From positions 74,212 through 138,211 of the forward strand of contig NZ_WKYV01000021.1 of NCBI RefSeq assembly GCF_009677585.1: DNA of 64,000 nucleotides, given 5' to 3'. Both the position numbers and the translations under genes were made by a program. The notes beneath the pieces are model-generated. The model ran no database searches. It was given only the letters and a program-made list of their open reading frames with translations, and was not told the origin of the DNA. This DNA comes from Lactonifactor sp. BIOML-A5 (lineage in GTDB: Bacteria; Bacillota; Clostridia; Lachnospirales; Lachnospiraceae). This document shows, one piece after another, positions 9,095-17,439 of the stretch (positions are counted from its first letter, which is position 1; each line of letters starts with the position of its first letter).

Positions 9095-10252
9095 TTATCT
9101 GTAAGCCCCCTGCTGAAACAGAATATCTGCCTTTTCCATCCGTTCCACTACGTGTACTCCAAAGGGACAGCGCTCCTCACAGCCTCCGCAGCCGATACAA
9201 TCTCCTCCGCCGGCGGTAAGGCCTATGTAATGGGCACGCACGGCGGAAGGCACCTCCTCTTGCATAACTGCCAGATCGTAAAGCTTATTAACCATAGCAA
9301 TATCGATCCCTGCGGGGCAGGGGGCACAGTGTCCACAGTAGGTACACTGACCTGAATAGGCATGGCGGGGGGCATTTGCCAGAACAGTTGCGTAATCTTT
9401 TTCTTCCTCAGCGGCAGTCTCATAGGCCACTGCAGCCGCCACATGCTCCGGCGTGTCATATCCCACCATCACACTGGCCACAGCCGGTCTGGTCAGCGCA
9501 TAATGAAGACATTGAACCGGAGTAAGAGCCACTCCGAAGGGAGACGTCTGAGCAGAGAAGAGACGGCCGCCGGCGTATCCTTTCATAACCGTAATGCCGA
9601 TTCCCCGTTCCTCACAGATCCGGTACAGTGCTTCTCTTTCCGGTGCAATTCCCTTTAAAGCTTCGTCATAGGTTTCCGCAAAATACTCATTCATATCTTC
9701 TGTGGCAGGCAGCAGGTCAAAGGCCGGGTTAATGCTGAATAAAATCATCTCAATCTCCCCGCTTTCAGCTGCCAGTTTCGCAACATCCGGATTATGGGTG
9801 CTCATTCCAATATGGCGGATGATTCCCTTCTGGTTCAGCTCCCGGACATATTCTATAAAAGGGCCTGTCATTATCTGTTCAAACTCTGCCGCCTCATCTA
9901 CAAAATGTATCATACCAAGATCCACATAGTCTGTTCGCAGGCGCGTCAGCAAATCACAAAATGCCTCTTTTACTTTTTCCATGTCCCGGGTACGCACATA
10001 CTGTCCGTCCTGCCATGTGGACCCCAGATGCCCCTGAATAATCCATCGATCTCGTTTTCCCTCTATAGCTGCTCCAATGTTGGAGCGAACCTTAGGCTCT
10101 GCCATCCAGCAGTCCAATATATTAATCCCCTGCTTTTCACAGCATTCTATCACTTCTTTTACTTCCTCGGCATTATGGCGCTCCAGCCATTCCGCACCCA
10201 GACCGATCTCACTGACCTCAAGACCAGTATTTCCCAATTGGCGGTATCTCAT
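9095..10252 (-). CDS. Aldo/keto reductase with C-terminal 4Fe-4S domain
   Basis: A 385-residue oxidoreductase: an aldo/keto reductase TIM barrel (residues 1-270) fused to a ferredoxin-like C-terminus with CTYCGHCAPCP and CIGCGGCEERCP motifs, enough for two [4Fe-4S] clusters. This fused type is widespread in anaerobes and usually of unknown substrate. The start has AAGGAGG upstream. It follows a paralogous gene (10354-11487) after 101 bp on the same strand, so the two may be co-transcribed from the MerR-type promoter at 11602-11632. Confidence 0.9.
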   Translation of the reverse strand: MRYRQLGNTGLEVSEIGLGAEWLERHNAEEVKEVIECCEKQGINILDCWMAEPKVRSNIGAAIEGKRDRWIIQGHLGSTWQDGQYVRTRDMEKVKEAFCDLLTRLRTDYVDLGMIHFVDEAAEFEQIMTGPFIEYVRELNQKGIIRHIGMSTHNPDVAKLAAESGEIEMILFSINPAFDLLPATEDMNEYFAETYDEALKGIAPEREALYRICEERGIGITVMKGYAGGRLFSAQTSPFGVALTPVQCLHYALTRPAVASVMVGYDTPEHVAAAVAYETAAEEEKDYATVLANAPRHAYSGQCTYCGHCAPCPAGIDIAMVNKLYDLAVMQEEVPSAVRAHYIGLTAGGGDCIGCGGCEERCPFGVHVVERMEKADILFQQGAYR

Positions 10253-10353
10253 CCCGGGTTTCCTCCTTCGATTTTACTTTTCCTTTTATTCTACTCTGTC
10301 TGTACCAAAACTGCCAGCACAAGTTGAACAGACCCCTGCCCCTCTGTCTGAAA

Positions 10354-11487
10354 TTACCCGTTTAGTTTTGCTGCGAAGTCGGCCATGGCCTCTGAAATCT
10401 TTATCTGCTGGGGACAGACTTCCTCACAGCTTCTGCATCCGACGCAGGCACCCGGCTGTTTTTCTTCAGGAACCGCCATCAGAGCCATAGGGGCGATAAA
10501 TCCTCCCCCGGTGAAACAATGCTCATTATATAACTCAAGAAGGGAAGGAATATCCAGTTCCTGAGGACAATGGCTCGTACAGTACCGGCATCCCGTACAG
10601 GGAAGTGCGATATCTTTCACCATACGATCCGCCACCTGAAGTAGGGCATCCATCTCTTTTTTGTCCAAAGGCTTATGGGACGCAAAGGTCCTGATATTTT
10701 CCTGAAGCTGCTCAAAGCTGGACATTCCTGAGAGCACTACAGTAACCTCCGGCAAGGTCTGAAGAAAACGGAACGCCCAGGCAGGCATATCCTCATTAGG
10801 GCGAAGTTCTTTTAATGTGACGGCATGGGCTTCTTTAAGAGACGCCAAACGGCCGCCCCGAAGAGGCTCCATAACCCAAACAGGAATTTCATATTGGTTC
10901 AATAGCTCTACCTTAGCTTTGGCATTCTGGAAAGACCAATCCAGATAATTCAGCTGTATCTGACAGAATTCCATATGTTCCCCGTATGCTTCCAGGAAAC
11001 GCTTCATCACCTCACAGCTTCCATGGGCAGAAAATCCAAGATGACGGATGCGGCCTTTTTCTTTCTGCTCCATCAGATACGAAAAAATGCCGTAAGTCTC
11101 ATTCAGATAAGCATCAATATTCATCTCACAGACATTGTGAAACAAGTAAAAGTCAAAATACTCCACACCGCATTTTTCAAGCTGCTGCTCAAAAATCTCT
11201 TCCACCTTATCCATATTAGAAAGATCATATCCTGGAAATTTGGTGGCAAGATAATAGCTATCCCGGGGATAGTCACTCAGCACTTTTCCCATAACCCTTT
11301 CCGAGTTCCCATTGTGATATCCCCATGCGGTGTCATAATAGTTAATACCATGTTCCATGGCATAGCTTACCATCTCTGAAACTGCACACTCATCGATCCT
11401 GGCATCATCGCCGTCAATAACAGGAAGCCGCATGGCCCCCATTCCTAATGCTGACAATTTCAAATCCTGAAAATCCTTATATATCAT
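10354..11487 (-). CDS. Aldo/keto reductase with C-terminal 4Fe-4S domain
   Basis: A 377-residue paralogue of the downstream reductase. The barrel carries the AKR active-site pattern around NYYDTAWGYHNGNSE (Asp, Tyr) and LATKFPGYD (Lys). The C-terminus has CTGCRYCTSHCP and CVGCRSCEEVCP cluster motifs. The ATG at 11487 is chosen because AAAGGGG lies upstream; the longer frame from 11520 has no ribosome site. A MerR-type promoter lies about 115 bp upstream, suggesting induction by a reactive compound or ligand. The substrate is not predictable. Confidence 0.9.
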   Translation of the reverse strand: MIYKDFQDLKLSALGMGAMRLPVIDGDDARIDECAVSEMVSYAMEHGINYYDTAWGYHNGNSERVMGKVLSDYPRDSYYLATKFPGYDLSNMDKVEEIFEQQLEKCGVEYFDFYLFHNVCEMNIDAYLNETYGIFSYLMEQKEKGRIRHLGFSAHGSCEVMKRFLEAYGEHMEFCQIQLNYLDWSFQNAKAKVELLNQYEIPVWVMEPLRGGRLASLKEAHAVTLKELRPNEDMPAWAFRFLQTLPEVTVVLSGMSSFEQLQENIRTFASHKPLDKKEMDALLQVADRMVKDIALPCTGCRYCTSHCPQELDIPSLLELYNEHCFTGGGFIAPMALMAVPEEKQPGACVGCRSCEEVCPQQIKISEAMADFAAKLNG

Positions 11488-11601
11488 TTTACAGTACCCC
11501 TTTCTGTGATATAAGTTCAAATGAATGTCTAGTCCTGACCACAGCCTTTTCTTTAAAGTGCAGTCTCTGTATGTAGTACATCCATTCCTTAGCTTTTCTA
11601 C

Positions 11602-11632
11602 AGGATACTCCCTGGAGTTAACTCAAAGTCAA
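11602..11632 (-). promoter_or_regulatory. MerR-type promoter/operator for the aldo/keto reductase gene
   Basis: On the minus strand: -35 TTGACT (11627-11632), a 19-bp spacer, and -10 TATCCT (11602-11607). A perfect palindrome GAGTTAACTC (11615-11624) sits inside the spacer. The overlong 19-bp spacer with a central palindrome is the hallmark of promoters untwisted by MerR-family activators. No merR gene is present in the window, so its regulator must be encoded elsewhere. Confidence 0.7.
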
Positions 11633-11640
11633 GTACTTTT

Positions 11641-11663
11641 ATACATGTTTCGCTAACATGTAT
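11641..11663. repeat. Perfect 9-bp-arm inverted repeat
   Basis: Arms ATACATGTT (11641-11649) and AACATGTAT (11655-11663) are separated by five bases. The repeat overlaps the stop codon of the truncated cupin gene and lies just upstream of the MerR-type promoter. It could be an operator or a short hairpin at the cupin gene's 3' end; there is no U run of terminator quality. Confidence 0.55.
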
Positions 11664-11805
11664 GTTCATGTGTATGACGCTGTATAGGGCCACCGCCGTT
11701 CAAATCAACATAAGCCACCGAACCGTCTATGATCTGTCCCATTTCTCCAAACAGCCTTTTTGCTTTAAAGTTCACATGATTTGGAGGTGTTATAAATTCA
11801 TTCAT
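11653..11805 (-). pseudogene. Truncated cupin-domain protein (50 aa)
   Basis: A short frame starting at an ATG with AAAGGAG upstream and encoding the first half of a small cupin. It ends in GGGPIQRHTHEHTC, which contains the G-x5-H-x-H metal-binding motif of cupin motif 1. Normal cupins continue for another 50-60 residues with motif 2; here a stop follows immediately and no remaining cupin sequence is seen in other frames. Downstream DNA is the aldo/keto reductase promoter. It is therefore probably a 3'-truncated gene, although expression of the stub is not excluded. Confidence 0.6.
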
Positions 11806-11851
11806 CTTCCAATTCTCCTTTCTCCCGACTTTTCTAATATCACAGTATCTT

Positions 11852-12184
11852 CTACGACTCCCCTGAAATCTCGGTAATATCATACAAATCATCAAATGAA
11901 ATCTTAGTATTTACAATTTTTAGTACTCTTGCCGTCTCATCAATTCTGGATACCATCCCTGTCAGTTTGATATATTCATTTTGACAGAAATATACAACTG
12001 TTATAATGTCATTTTTATGCACCTGCCTCAGTTTTCGATCCAGCTCTTCCTGATAGTCTTCCGACAGCTTTCCCTTTGGCAGCACTACCTTTTCTTTCCT
12101 GCGCAGGGCATCGGGATAGCCTTTCAGGGCGGCAAACGGCATAAACTGCTTTGCCCTTTCCTCTCTGCTCATTTTAGATACCAC
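11852..12184 (-). CDS. YolD-like protein
   Basis: A 110-residue protein of the YolD-like family, recognised from MSREERAKQFMPFAALKGYP near the N-terminus and a C-terminal beta-rich domain (YIKLTGMVSRID). YolD proteins are typically encoded beside Y-family polymerases and are thought to play a UmuD-like accessory part. The GTG start at 12184 is supported by GGAGGG seven bases upstream, within the end of the polymerase gene. The two genes overlap by 11 bp and form one operon. Confidence 0.85.
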   Translation of the reverse strand: MVSKMSREERAKQFMPFAALKGYPDALRRKEKVVLPKGKLSEDYQEELDRKLRQVHKNDIITVVYFCQNEYIKLTGMVSRIDETARVLKIVNTKISFDDLYDITEISGES

Positions 12185-13514
12185 TTTTATGCCCTCCTAT
12201 CTGCCGGTTACGCTCCATAGCAGTCGCTCCCTCCTGAAGGTTCATGCCTTTTAGAATCGCATTCTTCCCATATTTTTCTTTGATGTTAAGCATAGCTTCC
12301 TGCATTTTATGTTCCCGCTCCAGCTCTGCCGGATCCGTAAACAAGTCATACTGCTGATACCTCTCGTCCACCACATGGTTGAAAGTAAGATTTATCCTGT
12401 GAATGGGTGCAGACCGATCCACAATCCGCCCGTACAGCTTCATTGCAGATGCGATTATCTGCTTTGCGGAACTGGTTGTAACTGTCATAGAAGCTGTCCC
12501 ATGTGCGGATTTCTTCTGTAACCGGCTGCTGTATCCCACATGCAGGGTAATGGAATCCGTCACAAGCCCTTTATCCACAAGCTCCAGAGAGAGCATATCA
12601 GCCATTTCCTTCACAACCAGTATCGCATCCTGATAGGTATAGTCACAGGGAAGCACCTGTCCGCTTGATATACAGTTCTCTTTTGTCCGATACGCTTTGA
12701 TGTCAGCCATGGTAACGGGTTCCCGCCCCCATGCATGGTCTATGAGAAGCTCCGCGTCAACCCCGAACATTTTGTACAGCATGGCCTCATCGGCCTTTGC
12801 CGCCTGCTCCATGGTAAAGATACCAGCCCGCTTTAGCCGGTTTGCTATCCCTGTCCCGATTCTCCAAAAGTCCGTAAGCGGCCTGTGGGTCCATAAAGTC
12901 TCCCGGTATATCACCTCATCTAAAACCCCGATGTGATCCTCCGCATGCTTTGCCGTGATATCCAGGGCAATCTTGGCCAGATAAAGGTTGCTGCCGATTC
13001 CCGCAGTTGCAGTAATCCCTGTGGTGACCAATATATCCTGCATAATCTTTATGCTCAGATCCTTTGCCGTCATCTGGTACATAGACAAATAGTCTGTAAC
13101 ATCCATAAAAACCTCATCAATAGAATAAATATGAATATCCTCTTTTGCGATGTACTTCAGATAAATACCGTAGATCTCGGCAGAATAATCAATATAGAGC
13201 TGCATTCTGGGCGGTGCCATGATATAGTCAATTCCTGCCGGAATCTGAAATACTCTGCATCTGCCCGGTACACCCAAAGCTTTCATAGCGGGTGAGACTG
13301 CCAGGCAGATTGTCTTTTCCGTACGCTCCGGATCCGCCACCACAAGTTGGGCCTTCATAGGATCCAGCCCTCTCTCCACGCATTCTACCGAGGCATAAAA
13401 GGACTTCAAATCAATACATACGTAGATTCTGTTCTCTGTCACTGATGGACGCCTGCTTTCCTTCTTAATTTTCTTCACTGATACCATTTTACCAGAACAG
13501 GAGTTTGTTTTCAA
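12174..13514 (-). CDS. Y-family (UmuC/UvrX-like) DNA polymerase
   Basis: Translesion DNA polymerase of 446 residues. The palm catalytic motifs are visible: YVCIDLKSFYASVECVERG (first Asp) and SIDEVFMDVTDY (Asp-Glu pair). The C-terminal little-finger region (about 330-420) follows. It inserts nucleotides opposite damaged bases without proofreading. The start is a TTG at 13514, preceded by GAGGAG eight bases upstream; the later in-frame ATG has no ribosome site. It is paired with the overlapping yolD-like gene, the usual Firmicutes arrangement. No LexA box was recognised in the 270 bp upstream. Confidence 0.9.
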   Translation of the reverse strand: MKTNSCSGKMVSVKKIKKESRRPSVTENRIYVCIDLKSFYASVECVERGLDPMKAQLVVADPERTEKTICLAVSPAMKALGVPGRCRVFQIPAGIDYIMAPPRMQLYIDYSAEIYGIYLKYIAKEDIHIYSIDEVFMDVTDYLSMYQMTAKDLSIKIMQDILVTTGITATAGIGSNLYLAKIALDITAKHAEDHIGVLDEVIYRETLWTHRPLTDFWRIGTGIANRLKRAGIFTMEQAAKADEAMLYKMFGVDAELLIDHAWGREPVTMADIKAYRTKENCISSGQVLPCDYTYQDAILVVKEMADMLSLELVDKGLVTDSITLHVGYSSRLQKKSAHGTASMTVTTSSAKQIIASAMKLYGRIVDRSAPIHRINLTFNHVVDERYQQYDLFTDPAELEREHKMQEAMLNIKEKYGKNAILKGMNLQEGATAMERNRQIGGHKSGI

Positions 13515-13746
13515 CTGGCAAACTCCTCACAGTTCTCCCTGTGAATTCATGGTTACTCTTTACTCGTGCCCGGTAACTATTCATGCAAGTCTTTGGATGT
13601 CAGCTCTATACCGGTGAAGTATAATGCATATAAATAAATTTTTATATATAAAAAAATTTAGCCAATCTTTTTTACAAATATAAAACCCAAAGTACTGTAC
13701 AGAGCATCCAATATTCCTCTTACCACCTGTCCTCGATTCCGGCAAT

Positions 13747-13784
13747 AAAAAAAGTGCGCAGGCATCTAAATCAGCCTTTGCACC
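13747..13784 (-). terminator. Terminator of the XRE-cupin regulator gene
   Basis: Immediately after the stop codon at 13787 the minus strand reads GUGC..AGGC, a ten-base loop, GCCU..GCAC and then UUUUUUU. The stem has a central two-by-two mismatch. Its position and U run fit an intrinsic terminator. The 272-bp interval to the polymerase gene otherwise holds only AT-rich DNA and no convincing gene. Confidence 0.7.
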
Positions 13785-13786
13785 TT

Positions 13787-14329
13787 TTAATGAAAATTTG
13801 TAATCTGTTTTATCCACAGGCTTGAACAGGGTACTTCCGAAAGATTACTGAGGCTGTGCTTTTTCCTGGAATCTACATAAAAAGCATCGCCCTTATGAAG
13901 CACAAACTGCTGTTCATCCAGAGATATCGTCAATTCTCCTTCTAACACGAATCCGATCTCATCATAAGCATGGGTCCATTCCTTCTTATATTCGCAGCGG
14001 GGCTCCACAACAATCAGAAGTCCGTCCAGTCTCTCCGGGCCAAAATTGATGGATTCATAGCGAATCTGGCCCTTCTGCTCAAAAACAACTTTTCTGTCCT
14101 GAGCACGAATTACATTCTCCCCCCAATTCTTATCATCCAGCAATTTCACAAGTTCTATATCTAAAGCGGCGCAGATACGCTGAATATTATCAAGCGTAGG
14201 ACTGCAGAGATTTCTTTCCAGATTACTGATAAAAGCAGGGGAAAGCCCAGTCTCATGTCCCAGCTCTGTGAGTGTCACTCCCCGCCTTTTGCGCAGATTC
14301 CGCACCCTTGTTCCTATCCCTTCTCCCAT
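13787..14329 (-). CDS. XRE-family regulator with C-terminal cupin domain
   Basis: A 180-residue regulator: N-terminal lambda-repressor-type helix-turn-helix (VRNLRKRRGVTLTELGHETG, residues about 9-60) and a C-terminal cupin sensor domain (about 105-175). Members of this family often control amino acid or amine catabolism genes next door. It is divergent from the L-serine ammonia-lyase gene with a 189-bp shared control region containing a palindrome, so control of serine breakdown is the best inference. Confidence 0.9.
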   Translation of the reverse strand: MGEGIGTRVRNLRKRRGVTLTELGHETGLSPAFISNLERNLCSPTLDNIQRICAALDIELVKLLDDKNWGENVIRAQDRKVVFEQKGQIRYESINFGPERLDGLLIVVEPRCEYKKEWTHAYDEIGFVLEGELTISLDEQQFVLHKGDAFYVDSRKKHSLSNLSEVPCSSLWIKQITNFH

Positions 14330-14410
14330 AAACCTGTTCTCCTTTTGTATCTGTATTTTTATACCGACGACAAAATCATATCATTTTTCACAAATACATT
14401 ACAAGTATAA

Positions 14411-14465
14411 TTTTTTACGATTGTAAAAAAATCTGTTGACTTTAATTGAGACTGCATTTTATAAT
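14411..14465 (+). promoter_or_regulatory. Promoter of serine ammonia-lyase with palindromic operator
   Basis: Plus-strand promoter: -35 TTGACT (14436-14441), 18-bp spacer, -10 TATAAT (14460-14465). Just upstream is a palindrome with arms TTTTTTAC and GTAAAAAA around GATT (14411-14430). This is a plausible binding site for the divergent XRE-cupin regulator, whose own promoter would overlap it on the other strand. Confidence 0.65.
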
Positions 14466-14518
14466 ACACCTAATCATAAAATAATTTTTATATTTATAAA
14501 ATTTTAAGGAGGGTTTTT

Positions 14519-16114
14519 ATGCAGCGCCAAAGTCCAAGTATTTTTAATGATATTGTCGGCCCCACTATGATTGGGCCTTCCAGCTCGCACACCTGCGGGC
14601 CTTCACGCATTGGTTTTCTGGCACAGCAGCTTCTTCCGGGAACTTTGAAAAAGGCTACTGTGGCTTTCGCTAGAGAAGGAGCTTACACTATGATGTACAA
14701 GGGGCAGCGCTCTGATATGGGGTATGTGAATGGTCTACTGGGCAGACGTCCTGAGGATCCCAGGCTTCGCAATGCATTTGGGGAAGCTGAAAAAGCTGGT
14801 GTGGAAGTCCGTTTCGAAATACAGGATTTTCCTGCTATTGTACCCAATATTTCACATATCACTTTGGAAAATTCAGAAGGAAAACAGGTTATTGTACATT
14901 CCGATTCCACCGGGGGAGGCACTGTAAAACTGTTAAAAATTGATGACTTCGACGTATCCATCACAGGGGACTGCTACGAACTCATTGTGAGAGCAGATTG
15001 CGATACTGCTGAGCTTGGGCACATCTGCACCTACATACAGGCATTGAATGACAGGGATGAAGGAAGCAGCATATCCGCCCGCGAAGAACGCGGGCTGATT
15101 AATCTGAAATACCGGACTCCGTTAAAGGAACAGGTTCTGGAGCAAATTAAAAAAATACCCTCTGTCTCTGAAGTCATTATGATGGAGCCTGTCCTGGCCG
15201 TTCCTTCTAACCGGCACTGCAAACTCCCATTTGCAAGTGCAGAGGAAATGTTAGCATTATCACGCTCCGAGGGCAAGGAGCTGTGGGAACTGGCTGTGGA
15301 GTACGAAATGGTCCGCAGCGGCTGGAGCAGGCAGCAGGTATGGGATTATATGAAATATGTTGTGGATACCATGGAACACAGTGCAAAAGAGGCCCTGAAG
15401 GGCGAGATTGATATGCGCGGCATCATCTCCCCCACTGCAGGCAATGTTGAGAACTATATAAAAAAAGATTCAAAAGCGCTGGATATGGGCGTATTAAACA
15501 CAGCCGTTCCCTGGGCCATGGCTACTATGGAATACAGCAGCGCCATGGGAGTTGTTCTCTGTGCCCCCACCGGGGGGTCAGCCGGAGTCTTCCCCGGAGC
15601 TGTGCTGGGCGTTGCCAACCATCTGGGACTCTCCACAGAAGAAAAAATCCGTGCTATGTTTGTTACATCCATCATAGGTATTGTCATGAGCAAAGATTGT
15701 AATTACTCTGCGGAATTATACGGCTGCCAGGTTGAACCGGGAGCCGCTTCCGGTATGGCAGCAGCCGGACTGGTATACATTATGGGCGGTACCTCCGAAC
15801 AGATGTGTCAGGCCGCATCCTGTGCCGTACAGAATATTCTTGGCACCATATGTGATCCGGTAGCGGGATTAGTGCAGATCCCATGCATTAACCGAAATGC
15901 CATGTCCGCGGCAAACGCCGTGGTATCCGCTAATATGATTCTGGGCGGTTTTAATCCCCTGATTCCTCTGGATCAGACTGCGGAGACACTATTTCGCGTA
16001 GGACGGCAATTACCCTCTGAATTGCGTTGTACCTGCCATGGCGGATTATGCACGACTCCCTGCGGTCAGCAGTTAGCCGCAGAGCAAGAAGCCCGGGATA
16101 ATGACAGAGCGTAA
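14519..16114 (+). CDS. L-serine ammonia-lyase, single-chain iron-sulfur type
   Basis: Cytoplasmic enzyme of 531 residues converting L-serine to pyruvate and ammonia with a [4Fe-4S] cluster. The N-terminal part (1-150) is the beta-type domain, starting IFNDIVGPTMIGPSSSHT, a signature of the family. The alpha-type domain follows, with GIISPTAGNVENY, the glycine-rich APTGGSAG motif, and cluster Cys candidates in MSKDCNYSAELYGCQ and GTICDPVAGLVQIPC. The beta-alpha fusion is the E. coli SdaA-like arrangement, whereas many Firmicutes split it. The ribosome site is AAGGAGG. Regulation is probably by the divergent XRE-cupin protein. Confidence 0.95.
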   Translation: MQRQSPSIFNDIVGPTMIGPSSSHTCGPSRIGFLAQQLLPGTLKKATVAFAREGAYTMMYKGQRSDMGYVNGLLGRRPEDPRLRNAFGEAEKAGVEVRFEIQDFPAIVPNISHITLENSEGKQVIVHSDSTGGGTVKLLKIDDFDVSITGDCYELIVRADCDTAELGHICTYIQALNDRDEGSSISAREERGLINLKYRTPLKEQVLEQIKKIPSVSEVIMMEPVLAVPSNRHCKLPFASAEEMLALSRSEGKELWELAVEYEMVRSGWSRQQVWDYMKYVVDTMEHSAKEALKGEIDMRGIISPTAGNVENYIKKDSKALDMGVLNTAVPWAMATMEYSSAMGVVLCAPTGGSAGVFPGAVLGVANHLGLSTEEKIRAMFVTSIIGIVMSKDCNYSAELYGCQVEPGAASGMAAAGLVYIMGGTSEQMCQAASCAVQNILGTICDPVAGLVQIPCINRNAMSAANAVVSANMILGGFNPLIPLDQTAETLFRVGRQLPSELRCTCHGGLCTTPCGQQLAAEQEARDNDRA

Positions 16115-16150
16115 GACACCGCTCCGGCACTTATCTTCTGCAGCTATAGT

Positions 16151-16615
16151 TTACCTGCAAAAACCAGTATACACCATTATTTTCTCACCCTTAGTATCAC
16201 ATTTTCCATTGAACTGAAACCCAAGCTGCTTATACAGGTGTATTGCAGCCGTATTGCTCTCATATACGCTCAGATACACCTGTTTTTTTCCATATTCTTG
16301 GTGCAGCCGTTTCAGCAAAGCCGAGACGGCCTCCCTTCCATACCCCCTGCCCTGATGTTTTCCATCTATCAGGATACGATCCAGCCATACTTCACCCTCC
16401 CGTTTAGAAATTTGGAAGCAGCCATACATAGCAAACCCTACCAGCATATTACCGTCATAGATACCCACCGGCCTCCACTTTGGGCTCTCGTCCGCCTCTT
16501 TCATACAATCGCTGACACTCTCAATAAACCCGGTCTGTTCCGGTAAAGTCCGTAAGCTCTCCACATCTCTTCTGATTGCCGGATTAACCGGCACAAAATG
16601 TAAATTCATAGTCAT
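16151..16615 (-). CDS. GNAT N-acetyltransferase
   Basis: Acetyl-CoA-dependent acetyltransferase of about 154 residues. Motif A is present (LDRILIDGKHQGRGYGREAV, with the Q-G-x-G-x-G pyrophosphate loop) and motif B ends YESNTAAIHLYKQLGF. The sequence resembles diamine/spermidine acetyltransferases such as BltD and PaiA, but the substrate is not certain. The start is ambiguous between ATGs at 16615 and 16609; an AGGTG lies directly upstream of the first and seven bases from the second. It is convergent with the serine ammonia-lyase gene. Confidence 0.85.
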   Translation of the reverse strand: MTMNLHFVPVNPAIRRDVESLRTLPEQTGFIESVSDCMKEADESPKWRPVGIYDGNMLVGFAMYGCFQISKREGEVWLDRILIDGKHQGRGYGREAVSALLKRLHQEYGKKQVYLSVYESNTAAIHLYKQLGFQFNGKCDTKGEKIMVYTGFCR

Positions 16616-16948
16616 ACACCTGTTCTCTCTCTTTGTTTTCATATCTCTGTTCAAAAATAGTGCGGATTCCAGGCCTGTCACCTGCCCCTAAACAAAAAAA
16701 CCGGACAAAACAGAGTCACTTCCGGCCGCCTTATGATGAAGTTGTACGCAAAATCATCTTAGCAGCCAGTTTGATCAAACTGTTTTATCCGGATCATTGC
16801 AGGTACGCCCGCATTCCGTATCTCTATACTAACAGACAGCAGGATTTTCGTCAATAATGTTCCGCCTTTTAGACACGGTGCCTGAATATGCTTATCCGTA
16901 ACAATTTTGTTTTTATCACATACACTTTATTAAAAAGAGGAAATATAT

Positions 16949-17413
16949 ATGTGTTATAACGAGTGTCACTGCAGTTCCGGCAAACCGCAGGAACTGTGTT
17001 CCTATGCGCAGTATGGAGTCCAATCTAACCCGTCTTCTAATACTGATCTGTCCATGATGACTCTGTTCCAAGAGGGTAAACAGATATCTTTAATGGATAC
17101 TAAAATAATATTAGAACCAGGATATTTATATCTCATAGATTTTATTTTTTTAGCAACACCAGAGGCTGATAGTTTTATGCAGATTACTCCTAAAATAAAT
17201 GGATCCCTTAAGCTATTATACTCATTTTTTGCTCCAACCGGCTCTGCGTCACGTAATGCTTCTGCATCCGGAAGTTTCACCATCCCCGTCATCGAAGACA
17301 GCGCTGCAGTATCCTTCAATCTGACGTATCCGGAATCTGTCAGAAATATAGATATAACCGGCGCCATATCGGTTACTGCTCTGCACAAGATTACAGGAAG
17401 CAAATGCCGCTAA
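16949..17413 (+). CDS. Small Cys-rich-N-terminus protein, possible surface/spore protein
   Basis: A 154-residue protein I cannot assign firmly. The N-terminus is Cys-rich (MCYNECHCSSGKPQELC). The remainder alternates beta-strand-like stretches and ends in a pattern (FTIPVIEDSAAVSFNLTYP, ISVTALHKI) that resembles the C-terminal jelly-roll of BclA/collagen-like exosporium proteins. There is no signal peptide. The start has AGAGGAAA upstream. It is flanked by a GNAT gene and a convergent glucosidase gene and shares no clear operon. A role on the spore surface is speculative. Confidence 0.6.
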   Translation: MCYNECHCSSGKPQELCSYAQYGVQSNPSSNTDLSMMTLFQEGKQISLMDTKIILEPGYLYLIDFIFLATPEADSFMQITPKINGSLKLLYSFFAPTGSASRNASASGSFTIPVIEDSAAVSFNLTYPESVRNIDITGAISVTALHKITGSKCR

Positions 17414-17439
17414 CGTAACCTGCTGTACCAGCGGTCTTT

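Noticed and set aside
13581..13817. Open frame of 78 codons on the minus strand after the XRE-cupin gene
   Set aside because: It overlaps the regulator's end and its terminator hairpin, has no good ribosome site, and its composition is AT-driven.
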